The notes beneath the pieces were generated by a model. That model saw only the letters and a program-made list of their open reading frames with translations, was not told where the DNA came from and did no database searches. The translations under genes were made by a program, and so were the position numbers. Positions 9,185 to 17,706 of a stretch of 64,000 bases of DNA are shown here, piece by piece. The DNA lies in the NCBI GenBank assembly GCA_002438565.1, contig DJPN01000002.1, positions 12,306 to 76,305 of the forward strand, in the 5' to 3' direction. The DNA comes from Alphaproteobacteria bacterium UBA6411 (lineage in GTDB: Bacteria > Pseudomonadota > Alphaproteobacteria > CAAGCB01 > CAG-977). How positions within the stretch are numbered: position 1 is the stretch's first letter; each line of letters begins with the position of its first letter.

Positions 9185-9788
9185 AAGTCAAAGAAAAGCC
9201 GTCATCCGTCCGGTTGATTCCGCACGTCAGTTTTTGTTCCTTTATCATTCCGCGAATAAAAACGGCCGCCGTCATTTTCGGCGTCAATCCGTCATCCTGT
9301 CCGTCCAGCACGGCGGACAAATTCGGTTCGGTTTTGACGCTTTGTCCCGTTCCCGCCACAACAATCCGCTTTGCCCCCGCTTTTGCGGTTATGGTGATTT
9401 TTCCGCCGCGAATCAAGCTTTCCGCAACAATCTGTCCCGCCAGCAAAATCAAACGGAACGAAAACAGCGGCAATTCGTCATCGGCGTCCCATACACATTC
9501 AAATCGGGTGGATCTGTTTTCGACGGATTTCAGCCATCCTTCAAACAGCTGTCTGGTTCCGCTTAAATCCGTCAGCGGTCCGTCATTGCCGAACGCTGCT
9601 CTGAAAAAGCGCAGCCGCGCCAGCAAAATTTCCGCATTGTTTGTTGCCAATGCCAGCGTTTCCGCGTCCGCGCCGCCGAATTCCCCCAGCAATCCCAAAC
9701 TGTTTGAAACGGCGCTCATCACCCCCGCCAAATCATGGCTGAAGCGCGTAACGGCAACTTTCGATAAAATTAAATCCGCATCGGACAC
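9171..9788 (-). CDS. chpT: ChpT-like histidine phosphotransferase
   Basis: A 205-residue protein. FSHDLAGVMSAVSNSLGLL near the N-terminus, with His18 as the likely phosphoacceptor, matches the helical hairpin of ChpT, which relays phosphate from CckA to CtrA and CpdR in alphaproteobacterial cell-cycle control. The rest resembles a histidine-kinase-like fold without ATP-binding motifs. It starts with GTG (9786-9788), preceded by AAGGTG. It overlaps the downstream CheA-like gene, suggesting the two products work together. Assignment as the true ChpT rather than a paralogue is likely but unproven; ctrA and cckA are not in the window. Confidence 0.7.
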   Translation of the reverse strand: MSDADLILSKVAVTRFSHDLAGVMSAVSNSLGLLGEFGGADAETLALATNNAEILLARLRFFRAAFGNDGPLTDLSGTRQLFEGWLKSVENRSTRFECVWDADDELPLFSFRLILLAGQIVAESLIRGGKITITAKAGAKRIVVAGTGQSVKTEPNLSAVLDGQDDGLTPKMTAAVFIRGMIKEQKLTCGINRTDDGFSLTFDAG

Positions 9789-9877
9789 GGCGACACCTTA
9801 TTTAATGATTTTAAATCCGCTTGTTTTTTTGTATACTAATTAAGTTAAACAATGTTTACCAAACGCGGGATTTTGAA

Positions 9878-10102
9878 ATGACCAAAGTGCCTTCGACGCT
9901 CCAAAGCCTGTCCGTCAACACGGACCGCATTGCCGCGGCGTCAAAACAGCGCAGTGTTCAAAATGCTCAAGACCGGCAGCCGTCCGCCGATTTCAGACGG
10001 GAAAGGCCGTTCGACACGCGCGACGCCGATTTTGTGGAAGTCGACGGGAAACGGTACTATTTAAACGCCCCGCGCGGGACTTATTTGAACATTTTGGTTT
10101 GA
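9878..10102 (+). CDS. Small hypothetical protein (74 aa)
   Basis: A 74-residue polar protein of unrecognised family. It has a basic, glutamine-rich N-terminal half and a C-terminal VDGKRYYLNAPRGTYLNILV. Its stop lies 11 bases before the ATG of the prepilin-like gene, so the two are probably one unit. A TATACT at 9832-9837 is a plausible -10 for both, but the matching -35 is poor. The ribosome site is weak (GGGA, seven bases upstream). It could be an accessory protein of the pilin; nothing in the sequence proves this. Confidence 0.55.
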   Translation: MTKVPSTLQSLSVNTDRIAAASKQRSVQNAQDRQPSADFRRERPFDTRDADFVEVDGKRYYLNAPRGTYLNILV

Positions 10103-10113
10103 AAGGCGGATAC

Positions 10114-10716
10114 ATGAACACCAACGAACGCGGATCTTCGCTGATTGAAGTCATGGGGCTGCTGGCGATTGCCGGCATGATTGCAGTATCGCTGATGGGT
10201 GGAATTTCGCTGATAACGGCGCGCGTTAAAATCACGCAGGCTCAAAACCAAGTAACCCGCATCGTCAAAAACATGCGAATCCAGTTCGCGTCGGATATGC
10301 CGAAAATGACCGCCGACAAATCCGCAAATACGCTTTTGAAAGCAGGGGTTTATCAATCGTCCGACGTTTCCGGTTCTGAGGGATCATATACGGGAACCAG
10401 CGTTTACGGCAGCGCCATGACCATTCACGGCGGCCCCGAAGATGCCGACGGAAACCCATACTTTGCATTGACGTACGAGGATTTGCCCGCAACCGTTTGC
10501 TCCGATTTGCTGCAGGCGAACTTTGGCGACGATCCGTCGTCGGGATTGAAAAACGTGTCGGTTTTCAACTCTGACAAAAACGATTCAACCGTTTTTGAAT
10601 GGGACAAACCCGATGCGGACGTTCATCCCGCGCACAAGCTGATTCCCGACGCGGGGGAAAGCTTCGAAGCCTGCAGCAGCAAAAAAAACAACATCACTTG
10701 GACGTTTTACCTTTGA
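10114..10716 (+). CDS. Type IV prepilin-like protein
   Basis: A 200-residue protein with a seven-residue leader and the prepilin motif: cleavage expected after Gly7, then SSLIEVMGLLAIAGMIAVS with Glu at +5 and a 20-residue hydrophobic helix. Two cysteines (ATVCSDLL and FEACSSKK) could form the C-terminal disulphide loop of type IV pilins. The style resembles PilS-type pilins. The ATG at 10114 follows a GGCGGA site; a TTG five codons upstream is possible. No pilus assembly genes are in the window, so the secretion machinery must be encoded elsewhere. Its end overlaps the convergent LpoB-like gene by 23 bases. Confidence 0.7.
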   Translation: MNTNERGSSLIEVMGLLAIAGMIAVSLMGGISLITARVKITQAQNQVTRIVKNMRIQFASDMPKMTADKSANTLLKAGVYQSSDVSGSEGSYTGTSVYGSAMTIHGGPEDADGNPYFALTYEDLPATVCSDLLQANFGDDPSSGLKNVSVFNSDKNDSTVFEWDKPDADVHPAHKLIPDAGESFEACSSKKNNITWTFYL

Positions 10717-11248
10717 CTTCCCGATGAACGATGGGGAAAGGCGCGTCCCACAGGGAACTGCCTGTTTTGGCTTCGGTCACATACAAATGCAGATAGTATT
10801 CCTGCCGCTGCTTTCTGCCCGCCAAATGCGCGACGCGGTGGGTAATTCTGCCCGCCACAAAGATTTGCGGATCGACCGTTTTGTTTTGCGCCGCAACCAC
10901 GCGCACTTTACGGCTGGCGGCCAAAGCACGCTTCAAATCTTGAACGGTTTGAGCGGTGTCAAAGTCGTCTTTCGCCGTTGTGTTGACGACGCGGCCGACA
11001 ACAACGACATATTTTCCCCCTGCGGGATTGTCCAAAGTCCCCGATTTCAGCATGTTGTAAACGGCAGCATTGACGGTGCGGCGCATATCCGCGCTTGTAA
11101 AGTCCTTTTTCGGGACGGGCGGCTGAGCGGGCGCGGGAGCGGAAACGGCCGGAACAACGGGCGCGGCAACGGGAACGTCTGGCGTTTTTTCCGTCGTTGA
11201 GCATCCGAACAGCAACAAACCGATTATTGCACACGATAAATTTTTCAT
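10694..11248 (-). CDS. LpoB-like lipoprotein (penicillin-binding protein activator family)
   Basis: A 184-residue lipoprotein: signal peptide with lipobox LLLFGC (Cys16), a Pro/Ala-rich linker to about residue 45, then a globular domain with YVVVVGRVVNTTAKDDFDT, LKRALAASRKVRVVAAQ and a final strand EAKTGSSLWDAPFPI. This layout matches LpoB, an outer-membrane lipoprotein that reaches through peptidoglycan to stimulate a class A penicillin-binding protein. GGGGAGAGG lies just before the ATG. The Pro-rich linker is short compared with E. coli LpoB. The partner PBP is not in the window. Confidence 0.65.
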   Translation of the reverse strand: MKNLSCAIIGLLLFGCSTTEKTPDVPVAAPVVPAVSAPAPAQPPVPKKDFTSADMRRTVNAAVYNMLKSGTLDNPAGGKYVVVVGRVVNTTAKDDFDTAQTVQDLKRALAASRKVRVVAAQNKTVDPQIFVAGRITHRVAHLAGRKQRQEYYLHLYVTEAKTGSSLWDAPFPIVHREVKGKTSK

Positions 11249-11348
11249 ACCTCTCCCCTTTTGAAAATTTTATTGTTCATCATACGCATAAACACCGTTT
11301 TCTTGCACTCTTTTTTTACGGTTTTGCCAAATTTCGCCTTTTTCCGCC

Positions 11349-14300
11349 TTAACGACGGCGAACAATGCCGCTTGTTTTCGGCGCCGCTGCCGGTTCCGCC
11401 GCGGGAACGGGCGCGGGTTCTTGCGGCTGCAAAAGGGCGGCCTCCCCTTCTTTTGCGACAGCCGCTGTCCCGCCGCGGCGGTGAATGGTGGCCTGCCGTT
11501 TCTTTTCTTCGGCGGCTTTCGCTTCCGCTTCGGCTTTCTTACGCGCCTCTTCGGCGGCTTTCGCTTCCGCTTCGGCTTTTTTACGTGCCTCTTCGGCGGC
11601 TTTAGCGGCTTCCTGCGCCTCTTTCTTGCGTTTTGCGTCATCGGCAATAGCGGCCGCAACCTTGTTGTTTTCAGCGGTGACACGATTGAATACGGAGCCC
11701 GCTTCGGACAACAGCACGGTCTGGCGTTCAAAGCTCTGTTCTTTTTCAGCCTGCTGTTCCAAGTCTTTCAATTTGGCAACATCCTGCATAACGGCAGAAA
11801 CGGAATCGGCGACGACCGGCAAATCGGCGTGCGTCATTTTTTTGGCCGCCAAATCCGAAAGAACGGCATTGGCTTGACGGAACAAATCAAAAATCCGCCC
11901 TTTGACGCCAAGGCTCATCGCCATCAAGAAATCTTTTTCGACCGCCGGCTGCCGGTTGACAAAGTTTTCGGATACTTGACGGCGCCATTCCATCAAATCG
12001 TTGGACGTTGAATCGGACAAACGCGCCCCTTTGCTGATTTTTTCCAGCAGTTCGTTGGCGGAATTGTATGTTTTTTCGATTGAAGCGAAATAACGCTCCA
12101 CTTGATAAACGTCCTTATATTGACTGAGTTCAGCGACTTTTTTGGACAAGTCCTGCACAACCGGCGAAAATTCCTTTTCCAGCGCGAACATCAGTTCCTG
12201 TCTGCGCTTCAGTTCTTCCTGCGCCTGTTTTTCCAATACCTGCCGCGTCTGTTCACGCTGCTGCTCGGCCGCCTGCCGGCGTTCGTCCTGCCGCATCAGC
12301 GCCAGTTGAATCAAATCGTCCAAATTGTCGCCGACAACCAGCATTTGCCCCGCGCGCTTTGTAACATACAGCCAAAAATCCGGAAAATTTGGTGTTTTCA
12401 ACAGAAAATTCAACGCCGCGCGGAATTCGCCCGCAAACGGTTTGTATGTCAAAGACCCCGCTTCTTTTTGTTCGTCCCCGTATTGCGCCTTGATGCCGTC
12501 GAACCGGAATTCGCCGTTTTTGACCGTATACGGCAACACCCCTTGTCTTACAACCGTTTCCCCGCTGAAAACAGCCCCGCGCACATAGTCTTTCCGTTCC
12601 GCTACGAGGTTGGCCAACTGCGCGTCAAGCGCGCTATAGCTCATCCCCGTCAGAGAGGCTTGATCAAAAGTAATCGCCCCGTTTCCTTCAAAAGACTGGG
12701 CAAAATCAAACATGGACGAGCCGCTGCCCCGTCCCGTCAAAGTCAGCGTCCCCTGTTTGACCTGTTTTAAATCGGGGCCGTCGTCATTTGCAAATAAAAC
12801 AGAAGCGATATTGACGTTCAACAGGTTGAATTGAACATAAAAATCCGCAACGCCGTCTTTGACCGCCCCGCCCGCCGTCAATGTCGCCTGAGCGCCGTCG
12901 ATTTTCGATTTGTCGACGTTTATATAGAAAGAGTTTCCGTCTTTTGTTGTTCCAAAAGAAGCGTCAACATCGCTTAAAATCAGCCCCGGCAACAATATTT
13001 TACCTGCGTTCAGCGCAAGATTCAGCTTGTAGCGCCCCATAAAGCCGAAATCAAACTTTGTTTTTGAAAAAGTCGGATTTTCCATGCCGCTCAGCAATCC
13101 CGCCGTAAACAACGGTTTGTTTTCATCAATTTCCGAAGATTTGAAATCGGGCAGGAAATTTACGGACGGCATGATTTCGGCGTAATACAGCTTCGGCGTG
13201 CTTATCGTCATGGAAAATTGCGGAATTTCGTCGCTTTCATCCCATTCCAAAGTGCCGTCCAATACGTTTCGCCCCACCGTCAAATGCGCCGCCGTCAGTT
13301 TTGTCGAAAGCGGGGCGACCGAAACATTCGCCGTCAGCGTCATCGCCCCCGGATTAGGCGTCATCGGACGGTATTTGTTTGTAAACAGCAATACGAATTT
13401 GCGGAAATTGTCCGACTTCGCTTCAGCCGCAAAATCGGCCGTAATCCCGTTTTCGCCGCGCTTCATCAGTCCGTCCGCCGACAAAGACACGGCATCCGTG
13501 CGAAAAGCCGCTTTGAACGTCATGCTGTCCAACGTGCCGCCCAGCACGGTTGAAATGCGGGCGTTGTCCTGACGTTCCAATTCCGCGGGCAATCCGGCGG
13601 CTCCCATGTTTTTGGCAAAAACGGGAAATTTCTTCGTTTCCGCCTCGATTGAAAGATTTTCAAACACGGGATCGGATCCGAAGCGCTTAATCGTTCCCGC
13701 CGCTTTGATGTCGGCATCAAACACGTTGTCCGCCGAAAATTCTTTAATCAGCATCGCGCCGTTTTGCGCAGTAAAGCCGATTTTGACCTTTTTGGCGTCA
13801 ATTCCGCCGAAAGACAAGGCGTCCGCCGACAAACCGACAGCGGCATCCGCGTCGTTGAACACCGTCAAATTTTCCGTCAGCGCTTTGATTCTTTCATCAA
13901 TGCCTTTTGATTTCAAATTTTCAAAACCGTCCGCAAACGCACCGCTTGTACGAGGGAAATAAAGACCGGCATCCAATTCGGAAAGAGCGGCGGCGACTTG
14001 AATCGCGGGACGCGCACCAAAACGCACGCCGATTGCGCCGCGCACGGACGACCTGTCCAGCAAAGCGTCGATGTTTTTCAGCGTCAAGCCGCCTTTGACC
14101 GCTTTCAGATTCGCCGAAGCTCTGAAATTGCGCAAAGCGGCCGACGACAAATCGCCCTGCGTTTCAACGCCCAGCCACCGCAAAGCCGTTCCGATGTTTT
14201 CACTGTCGATTTTGACCGCCGCTTCCAACGCGGGCGATTTTTTCAAAGTCAGCCGCCCCGCCCCCGACACATCGGCATCCCCCGGCAGCAAAGCGCTGAA

Positions 14301-15608
14301 AGCAGGGAAATCTATGCCGTCGCCGGCTGTTTGCGCTTTGATTTTCATACGGCGGATCATGTTGTTTCTGTATTCGGCCGCGTCAAACGTCAAATCAACG
14401 GACACTTTGTCTTTTCTTTTACCCGAAAAAGCTTCCGACGCCGCCAAAGCGTCCGCCACGTTTTTTATGTTGTTGAAAAACACGTCGCCTGCGAATTTGG
14501 TAACGATAAACGTTGCGTCATATTCTTTCGGCAGCAGAAATTCGGCCACTTTCGTTTGGGAAGCGGGCGCGCCGGACAGGGAAACCGCTTCGTTCGGATT
14601 GTTCGGATCGCGCAAAACCAAATCGAATTCGTCCTCATCCTCTTCATTTTGCGCTTGAACGGCGCTGGCTTCTTCGGGGGAAAGCGTTTTGATTTTCACC
14701 GTCCCCGTTGCCGAAGACTGTCCGTATTTGAACAGGAAATCGGACAAAATGTCTTGACGCGCCGACGCCGAGCTTTTGATTTTGGCGCTGCCGACGGCGG
14801 GCTGGAACAGTTCGGCGGGCAAATTCTGATTGGAAAACAGCGCAAACAAAGCCCCTGTTTTCCGAACATCGAAAGTGATGTTTCCGGAAACGTCGCCCTT
14901 GTCCCCGTCGGTCAAACCGTATTTGCCCGAAAAAGTAAACGTCGCCTCGGCCGGCGCATTGATGACGCGCAAGGAAACGTTCGGGGATTCGTTTTTGCCG
15001 AACTTGTCCGATTTGAACGAAAAACCGAACGTTGTTCCCATCGCGGCGACGTTGCCTTCAAAAAAGAACGGCCCCGTTGCGGAATCGGCCAGCAGTTCGG
15101 CGTTCATGTTTTTCCAGATTTCGACGGGCGTGTATTTGTCGCGTTTGACTTCGACGGTCGCATCCGTCATCAGCACGCCGTCAAACCCCATTGCGGCATT
15201 GCCGGCGCGGCGGTCGAAAAAGGCGGCCTGCCAGTTCCATTTGCCGTCCGGCAGACGTTCCAAAGACAGTTTCGGATTTTTCAAAACAATTTTTTTGATA
15301 TGGATTTGACGTTTGAACGCCAGTCCCTTATCAAACAGAAATTCGGCGGACTGCGCCTCCAGAATTTGCGGGAAAGTCCCGTCTTGAACATTTCCTAGCG
15401 TAACTTTGCCGACTTTAATCATCGGCGACGGCGTCATCGAAAATTGCGGCGTTCCTTGAATCCGCAAAGAAAGCCCCGTCTGTTTGCGCACCTGCGCCGT
15501 GATTTCCTTGACATAACCGTCCCAATCGTAGTTCGACGGCATGATGAAATACAACGCCCCGCCCGCCAAAGCGAGAAGCAAAAACACAATCAGCAGAAGC
15601 TTTTTCAA
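11349..15608 (-). CDS. AsmA family protein with C-terminal coiled-coil extension
   Basis: A 1,419-residue protein with an N-terminal membrane anchor (MKKLLLIVFLLLALAGGALYF) and the AsmA start YVKEITAQVRKQTGLSLRI. Long beta-strand-rich repeats follow, ending with the AsmA C-terminal module (GSGSSMFDFAQSFEGNGAI, near residue 960). AsmA proteins bridge inner and outer membranes and are linked to phospholipid or outer-membrane homeostasis. From about residue 1100 the chain changes to a ~300-residue Glu/Lys/Ala coiled coil with an exact internal repeat, then a basic tail ending in IVRRR. TTG start with AAGGAGGAG upstream. It follows upp by 17 bp on the same strand. Confidence 0.8.
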   Translation of the reverse strand: MKKLLLIVFLLLALAGGALYFIMPSNYDWDGYVKEITAQVRKQTGLSLRIQGTPQFSMTPSPMIKVGKVTLGNVQDGTFPQILEAQSAEFLFDKGLAFKRQIHIKKIVLKNPKLSLERLPDGKWNWQAAFFDRRAGNAAMGFDGVLMTDATVEVKRDKYTPVEIWKNMNAELLADSATGPFFFEGNVAAMGTTFGFSFKSDKFGKNESPNVSLRVINAPAEATFTFSGKYGLTDGDKGDVSGNITFDVRKTGALFALFSNQNLPAELFQPAVGSAKIKSSASARQDILSDFLFKYGQSSATGTVKIKTLSPEEASAVQAQNEEDEDEFDLVLRDPNNPNEAVSLSGAPASQTKVAEFLLPKEYDATFIVTKFAGDVFFNNIKNVADALAASEAFSGKRKDKVSVDLTFDAAEYRNNMIRRMKIKAQTAGDGIDFPAFSALLPGDADVSGAGRLTLKKSPALEAAVKIDSENIGTALRWLGVETQGDLSSAALRNFRASANLKAVKGGLTLKNIDALLDRSSVRGAIGVRFGARPAIQVAAALSELDAGLYFPRTSGAFADGFENLKSKGIDERIKALTENLTVFNDADAAVGLSADALSFGGIDAKKVKIGFTAQNGAMLIKEFSADNVFDADIKAAGTIKRFGSDPVFENLSIEAETKKFPVFAKNMGAAGLPAELERQDNARISTVLGGTLDSMTFKAAFRTDAVSLSADGLMKRGENGITADFAAEAKSDNFRKFVLLFTNKYRPMTPNPGAMTLTANVSVAPLSTKLTAAHLTVGRNVLDGTLEWDESDEIPQFSMTISTPKLYYAEIMPSVNFLPDFKSSEIDENKPLFTAGLLSGMENPTFSKTKFDFGFMGRYKLNLALNAGKILLPGLILSDVDASFGTTKDGNSFYINVDKSKIDGAQATLTAGGAVKDGVADFYVQFNLLNVNIASVLFANDDGPDLKQVKQGTLTLTGRGSGSSMFDFAQSFEGNGAITFDQASLTGMSYSALDAQLANLVAERKDYVRGAVFSGETVVRQGVLPYTVKNGEFRFDGIKAQYGDEQKEAGSLTYKPFAGEFRAALNFLLKTPNFPDFWLYVTKRAGQMLVVGDNLDDLIQLALMRQDERRQAAEQQREQTRQVLEKQAQEELKRRQELMFALEKEFSPVVQDLSKKVAELSQYKDVYQVERYFASIEKTYNSANELLEKISKGARLSDSTSNDLMEWRRQVSENFVNRQPAVEKDFLMAMSLGVKGRIFDLFRQANAVLSDLAAKKMTHADLPVVADSVSAVMQDVAKLKDLEQQAEKEQSFERQTVLLSEAGSVFNRVTAENNKVAAAIADDAKRKKEAQEAAKAAEEARKKAEAEAKAAEEARKKAEAEAKAAEEKKRQATIHRRGGTAAVAKEGEAALLQPQEPAPVPAAEPAAAPKTSGIVRRR
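11506..11604 (-). repeat. 42-bp tandem repeat inside the AsmA coding sequence
   Basis: Two near-identical 42-bp units (11506-11547 and 11548-11589) and a 15-bp partial third. They encode the coiled-coil unit KAAEEARKKAEAEA in the AsmA C-terminal tail. In-frame units mean copy number can change without breaking the gene. Confidence 0.85.
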
Positions 15609-15625
15609 TGCACTCCTCCTTTAAA

Positions 15626-16282
15626 TCAGCGCGTTTTCGTGCCGAACAGACGGTCGCCCGCGTCGCCCAGCCCCGGAACGATGTAGCCGTGTTCGTTCAA
15701 CCGTTCGTCCAGCGCCGCGACGTAAACGGGGATTTCGGGATGCTGTTTTGTCAAAACGCGCACGCCTTCCGGCGCGGCGACCAAAGCCAGAAAGATGATT
15801 TTTTCCTTGGCGACGCCTTTTTTCAACAGCGTGTCAATCGCCGCGACGGCGGAATTTCCCGTTGCCAGCATCGGATCGACCAAAATGAACAAACGGTCGT
15901 CAATCGGCGGCAGTTTGACCAGATATTCGACGGGTTTCAGCGTCTGCGGATCGCGGTACAGCCCGATATGGCCGACGCGCGCCGACGGAATCAGCTGCAG
16001 CAGCCCGTCCGCCATGCCGATGCCCGCGCGCAGGATGGGGACAATCGCCAGTTTTTTGCCCGCGATGACGGGCGCGTTCATTTTGCAAATCGGCGTGTCG
16101 ATTTCTTCAAACGTCAGCGGCAGGTCGCGCGTGATTTCGTACCCCATCAACAGCGCGATTTCCTTGAGCAGTTCGCGAAACGTCCGAGTCGACGTCCCCA
16201 CATCGCGCATCAGCGTCAGCTTGTGCTGAATCAAGGGGTGTTTAATCACATGCAAATTGGGGAATTCGTTTGCTTCGGTCAT
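15626..16282 (-). CDS. upp: Uracil phosphoribosyltransferase
   Basis: A 218-residue enzyme converting uracil and PRPP to UMP in pyrimidine salvage. The PRPP loop [11 protein letters not shown], the flexible [15 protein letters not shown] segment and the C-terminal uracil-binding [13 protein letters not shown] are all present. Length is normal for Upp. AAGGTAGGA precedes the ATG. It is divergent from the cdd-deo operon, so the uracil released by that operon's phosphorylases can be recovered here. The AsmA gene follows downstream. Confidence 0.95.
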   Translation of the reverse strand: MTEANEFPNLHVIKHPLIQHKLTLMRDVGTSTRTFRELLKEIALLMGYEITRDLPLTFEEIDTPICKMNAPVIAGKKLAIVPILRAGIGMADGLLQLIPSARVGHIGLYRDPQTLKPVEYLVKLPPIDDRLFILVDPMLATGNSAVAAIDTLLKKGVAKEKIIFLALVAAPEGVRVLTKQHPEIPVYVAALDERLNEHGYIVPGLGDAGDRLFGTKTR

Positions 16283-16322
16283 AGCGGTTGTCCTACCTTA
16301 AAAAATAAAGAAAACTCTTCTT

Positions 16323-16351
16323 GTTATAAAGGACGCCGGCATGAAAACCAA
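16323..16351 (-). promoter_or_regulatory. Predicted promoter for upp
   Basis: On the minus strand, TTGGTT (16346-16351), a 17-bp spacer and TATAAC (16323-16328) give a good sigma-70 pair about 40 bases before the upp ATG. Confidence 0.5.
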
Positions 16352-16398
16352 CTTTTTTTTGAAAGGCCGGCCGTTTTTTTGATTTTTTGGATTAAGTC

Positions 16399-16428
16399 TT
16401 GACGAAAGTTTAATGTTTGTCTTAGTCT
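16399..16428 (+). promoter_or_regulatory. Predicted promoter for the cdd-punA-deoC-deoA-deoB operon
   Basis: TTGACG at 16399-16404, an 18-bp spacer and a weak TAGTCT at 16423-16428, about 30 bases before cdd. The -35 is strong and the -10 poor, so an activator or a slightly different -10 is possible. No clear operator palindrome was seen. Confidence 0.45.
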
Positions 16429-16458
16429 GTACAAAATAACGTAAAAAGGTATCTACCT

Positions 16459-16860
16459 ATGAACGAATTGGAAACAATACTGCAAATGGCGCGCGACGCC
16501 ATGGACAAGGCGTACGTTCCGTACTCCAAATTCCGCGTCGGCGCTGTCATCAAGGCGGAAAGCGGCCGGCTGTACGCCGGCTGCAACGTCGAAAACGCCG
16601 CTTATCCCGCGGGGTCATGCGCCGAACAGGGCGCGATTTCCGCGATGGTTTTGGGCGGAGACACCAAAATCGCAGACATTTATGTTATGGGCAACGGGGA
16701 ACATCCGACTTCGCCGTGCGGTTCGTGCCGCCAGCGGATCCGCGAATTCGCCACGCCCGAAACGCGCGTGCACATTTGCGACCGCAACGGTGTGCGCATT
16801 ACAAAGAATCTGACCGAAATCTTACCGATTTCATTCGGTCCGGAAAACTTGGAATCATAA
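16459..16860 (+). CDS. cdd: Cytidine deaminase
   Basis: A 133-residue homotetrameric-type zinc enzyme that deaminates cytidine and deoxycytidine to uridine and deoxyuridine. The zinc and catalytic motifs are CNVENAAYPAGSCAEQGA (Cys and Glu) and SPCGSCRQRI (two Cys). It is the first gene of the nucleoside catabolic operon and feeds uridine or deoxyuridine to the phosphorylases downstream. Confidence 0.95.
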   Translation: MNELETILQMARDAMDKAYVPYSKFRVGAVIKAESGRLYAGCNVENAAYPAGSCAEQGAISAMVLGGDTKIADIYVMGNGEHPTSPCGSCRQRIREFATPETRVHICDRNGVRITKNLTEILPISFGPENLES

Positions 16861-16888
16861 ATCGGCACAAAGAAATACGAGGACTTTT

Positions 16889-17704
16889 ATGCAAGACATT
16901 ATCAATCAGGTTGCCCAGCAGATTAAATCCAAAATCGGCAACTATGAACCCAAGATCGGCATCATTTTGGGCAGCGGACTGGGCGGCATGGCCGACGCCA
17001 TCGAAAACCCCGTCGTCATCCCTTATGAAGAAATCGACGGATTTCCCCGTTCCACCGTGTCCGGTCACGCCGGCCGTCTGGTCGTCGGCAAACTGAACGG
17101 CGTCGACGTCCTGTGCATGCAGGGGCGCGTCCATTTCTACGAAGGCCATTCTCCCGCGGCTTTGGCGCTGGTGATTCGCTCGTACAAAAAACTGGGCATC
17201 GAAACGATGATTCTGACCAACGCGTCGGGTTCTCTGAACATCGACATGGGACCGGGATCTTTGATGATTATTTCCGACCACATCAATCTGTCGGGATGCA
17301 ATCCCTTGATCGGACCGAACGACGAAAACGTCGGCCCGCGTTTCCCCGACATGACCTACGCTTACGACGCCGAATTGCGCCAGAAACTGGTCAAAACCGC
17401 CGAAAAAGAAGGCATCAACATGCGTTCGGGCGTTTATTTGATGACGTCGGGTCCGAACTTTGAAACCCCCGCCGAAATCAGAATGTTCCGCATTTTGGGC
17501 GCGGACGCCGTCGGCATGTCCACGGTTTCCGAAACGCTGTGCGCCGTGCACTGCGGCATGAAAGTCGTCGGCGTTTCCGTTGTGACCAACTACGGCGCCG
17601 GCATGGTTTCCGAAAAGATGACCCATGAAGAAACCATTACCCAAGCGAATGAAGCGGGCAAGAAATTGCAGCGCATTTTGACACGTTTTGTTGCGGAGAT
17701 TTAA
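16889..17704 (+). CDS. punA: Purine-nucleoside phosphorylase, trimeric type
   Basis: A 271-residue enzyme that splits inosine or guanosine and their deoxy forms with phosphate to give the free base and (deoxy)ribose-1-phosphate. Family motifs: LGSGLGGMAD (phosphate loop), STVSGHAGRL, QGRVHFYEGHS, TNASGSLN, GPNFETPAEIRM and VTNYGAGM, whose Asn contacts the base. The length and GPNFETPAE place it in the trimeric PNP class. It is preceded by a GAGGA site and followed two bases later by deoC. Confidence 0.92.
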   Translation: MQDIINQVAQQIKSKIGNYEPKIGIILGSGLGGMADAIENPVVIPYEEIDGFPRSTVSGHAGRLVVGKLNGVDVLCMQGRVHFYEGHSPAALALVIRSYKKLGIETMILTNASGSLNIDMGPGSLMIISDHINLSGCNPLIGPNDENVGPRFPDMTYAYDAELRQKLVKTAEKEGINMRSGVYLMTSGPNFETPAEIRMFRILGADAVGMSTVSETLCAVHCGMKVVGVSVVTNYGAGMVSEKMTHEETITQANEAGKKLQRILTRFVAEI

Positions 17705-17706
17705 GA

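Noticed and set aside
6464..9788. CheA-like gene as part of a chemotaxis cluster
   Set aside because: No cheY, cheB, cheR, cheW or receptor gene is adjacent, and the kinase motifs are degraded.
11506..11604. Tandem repeat as a possible CRISPR array
   Set aside because: Units are directly adjacent without spacers and are in frame in the AsmA coding sequence.
13998..15398. 466-codon plus-strand open frame opposite the AsmA gene
   Set aside because: It is an antisense shadow with basic, low-complexity composition and no ribosome site.
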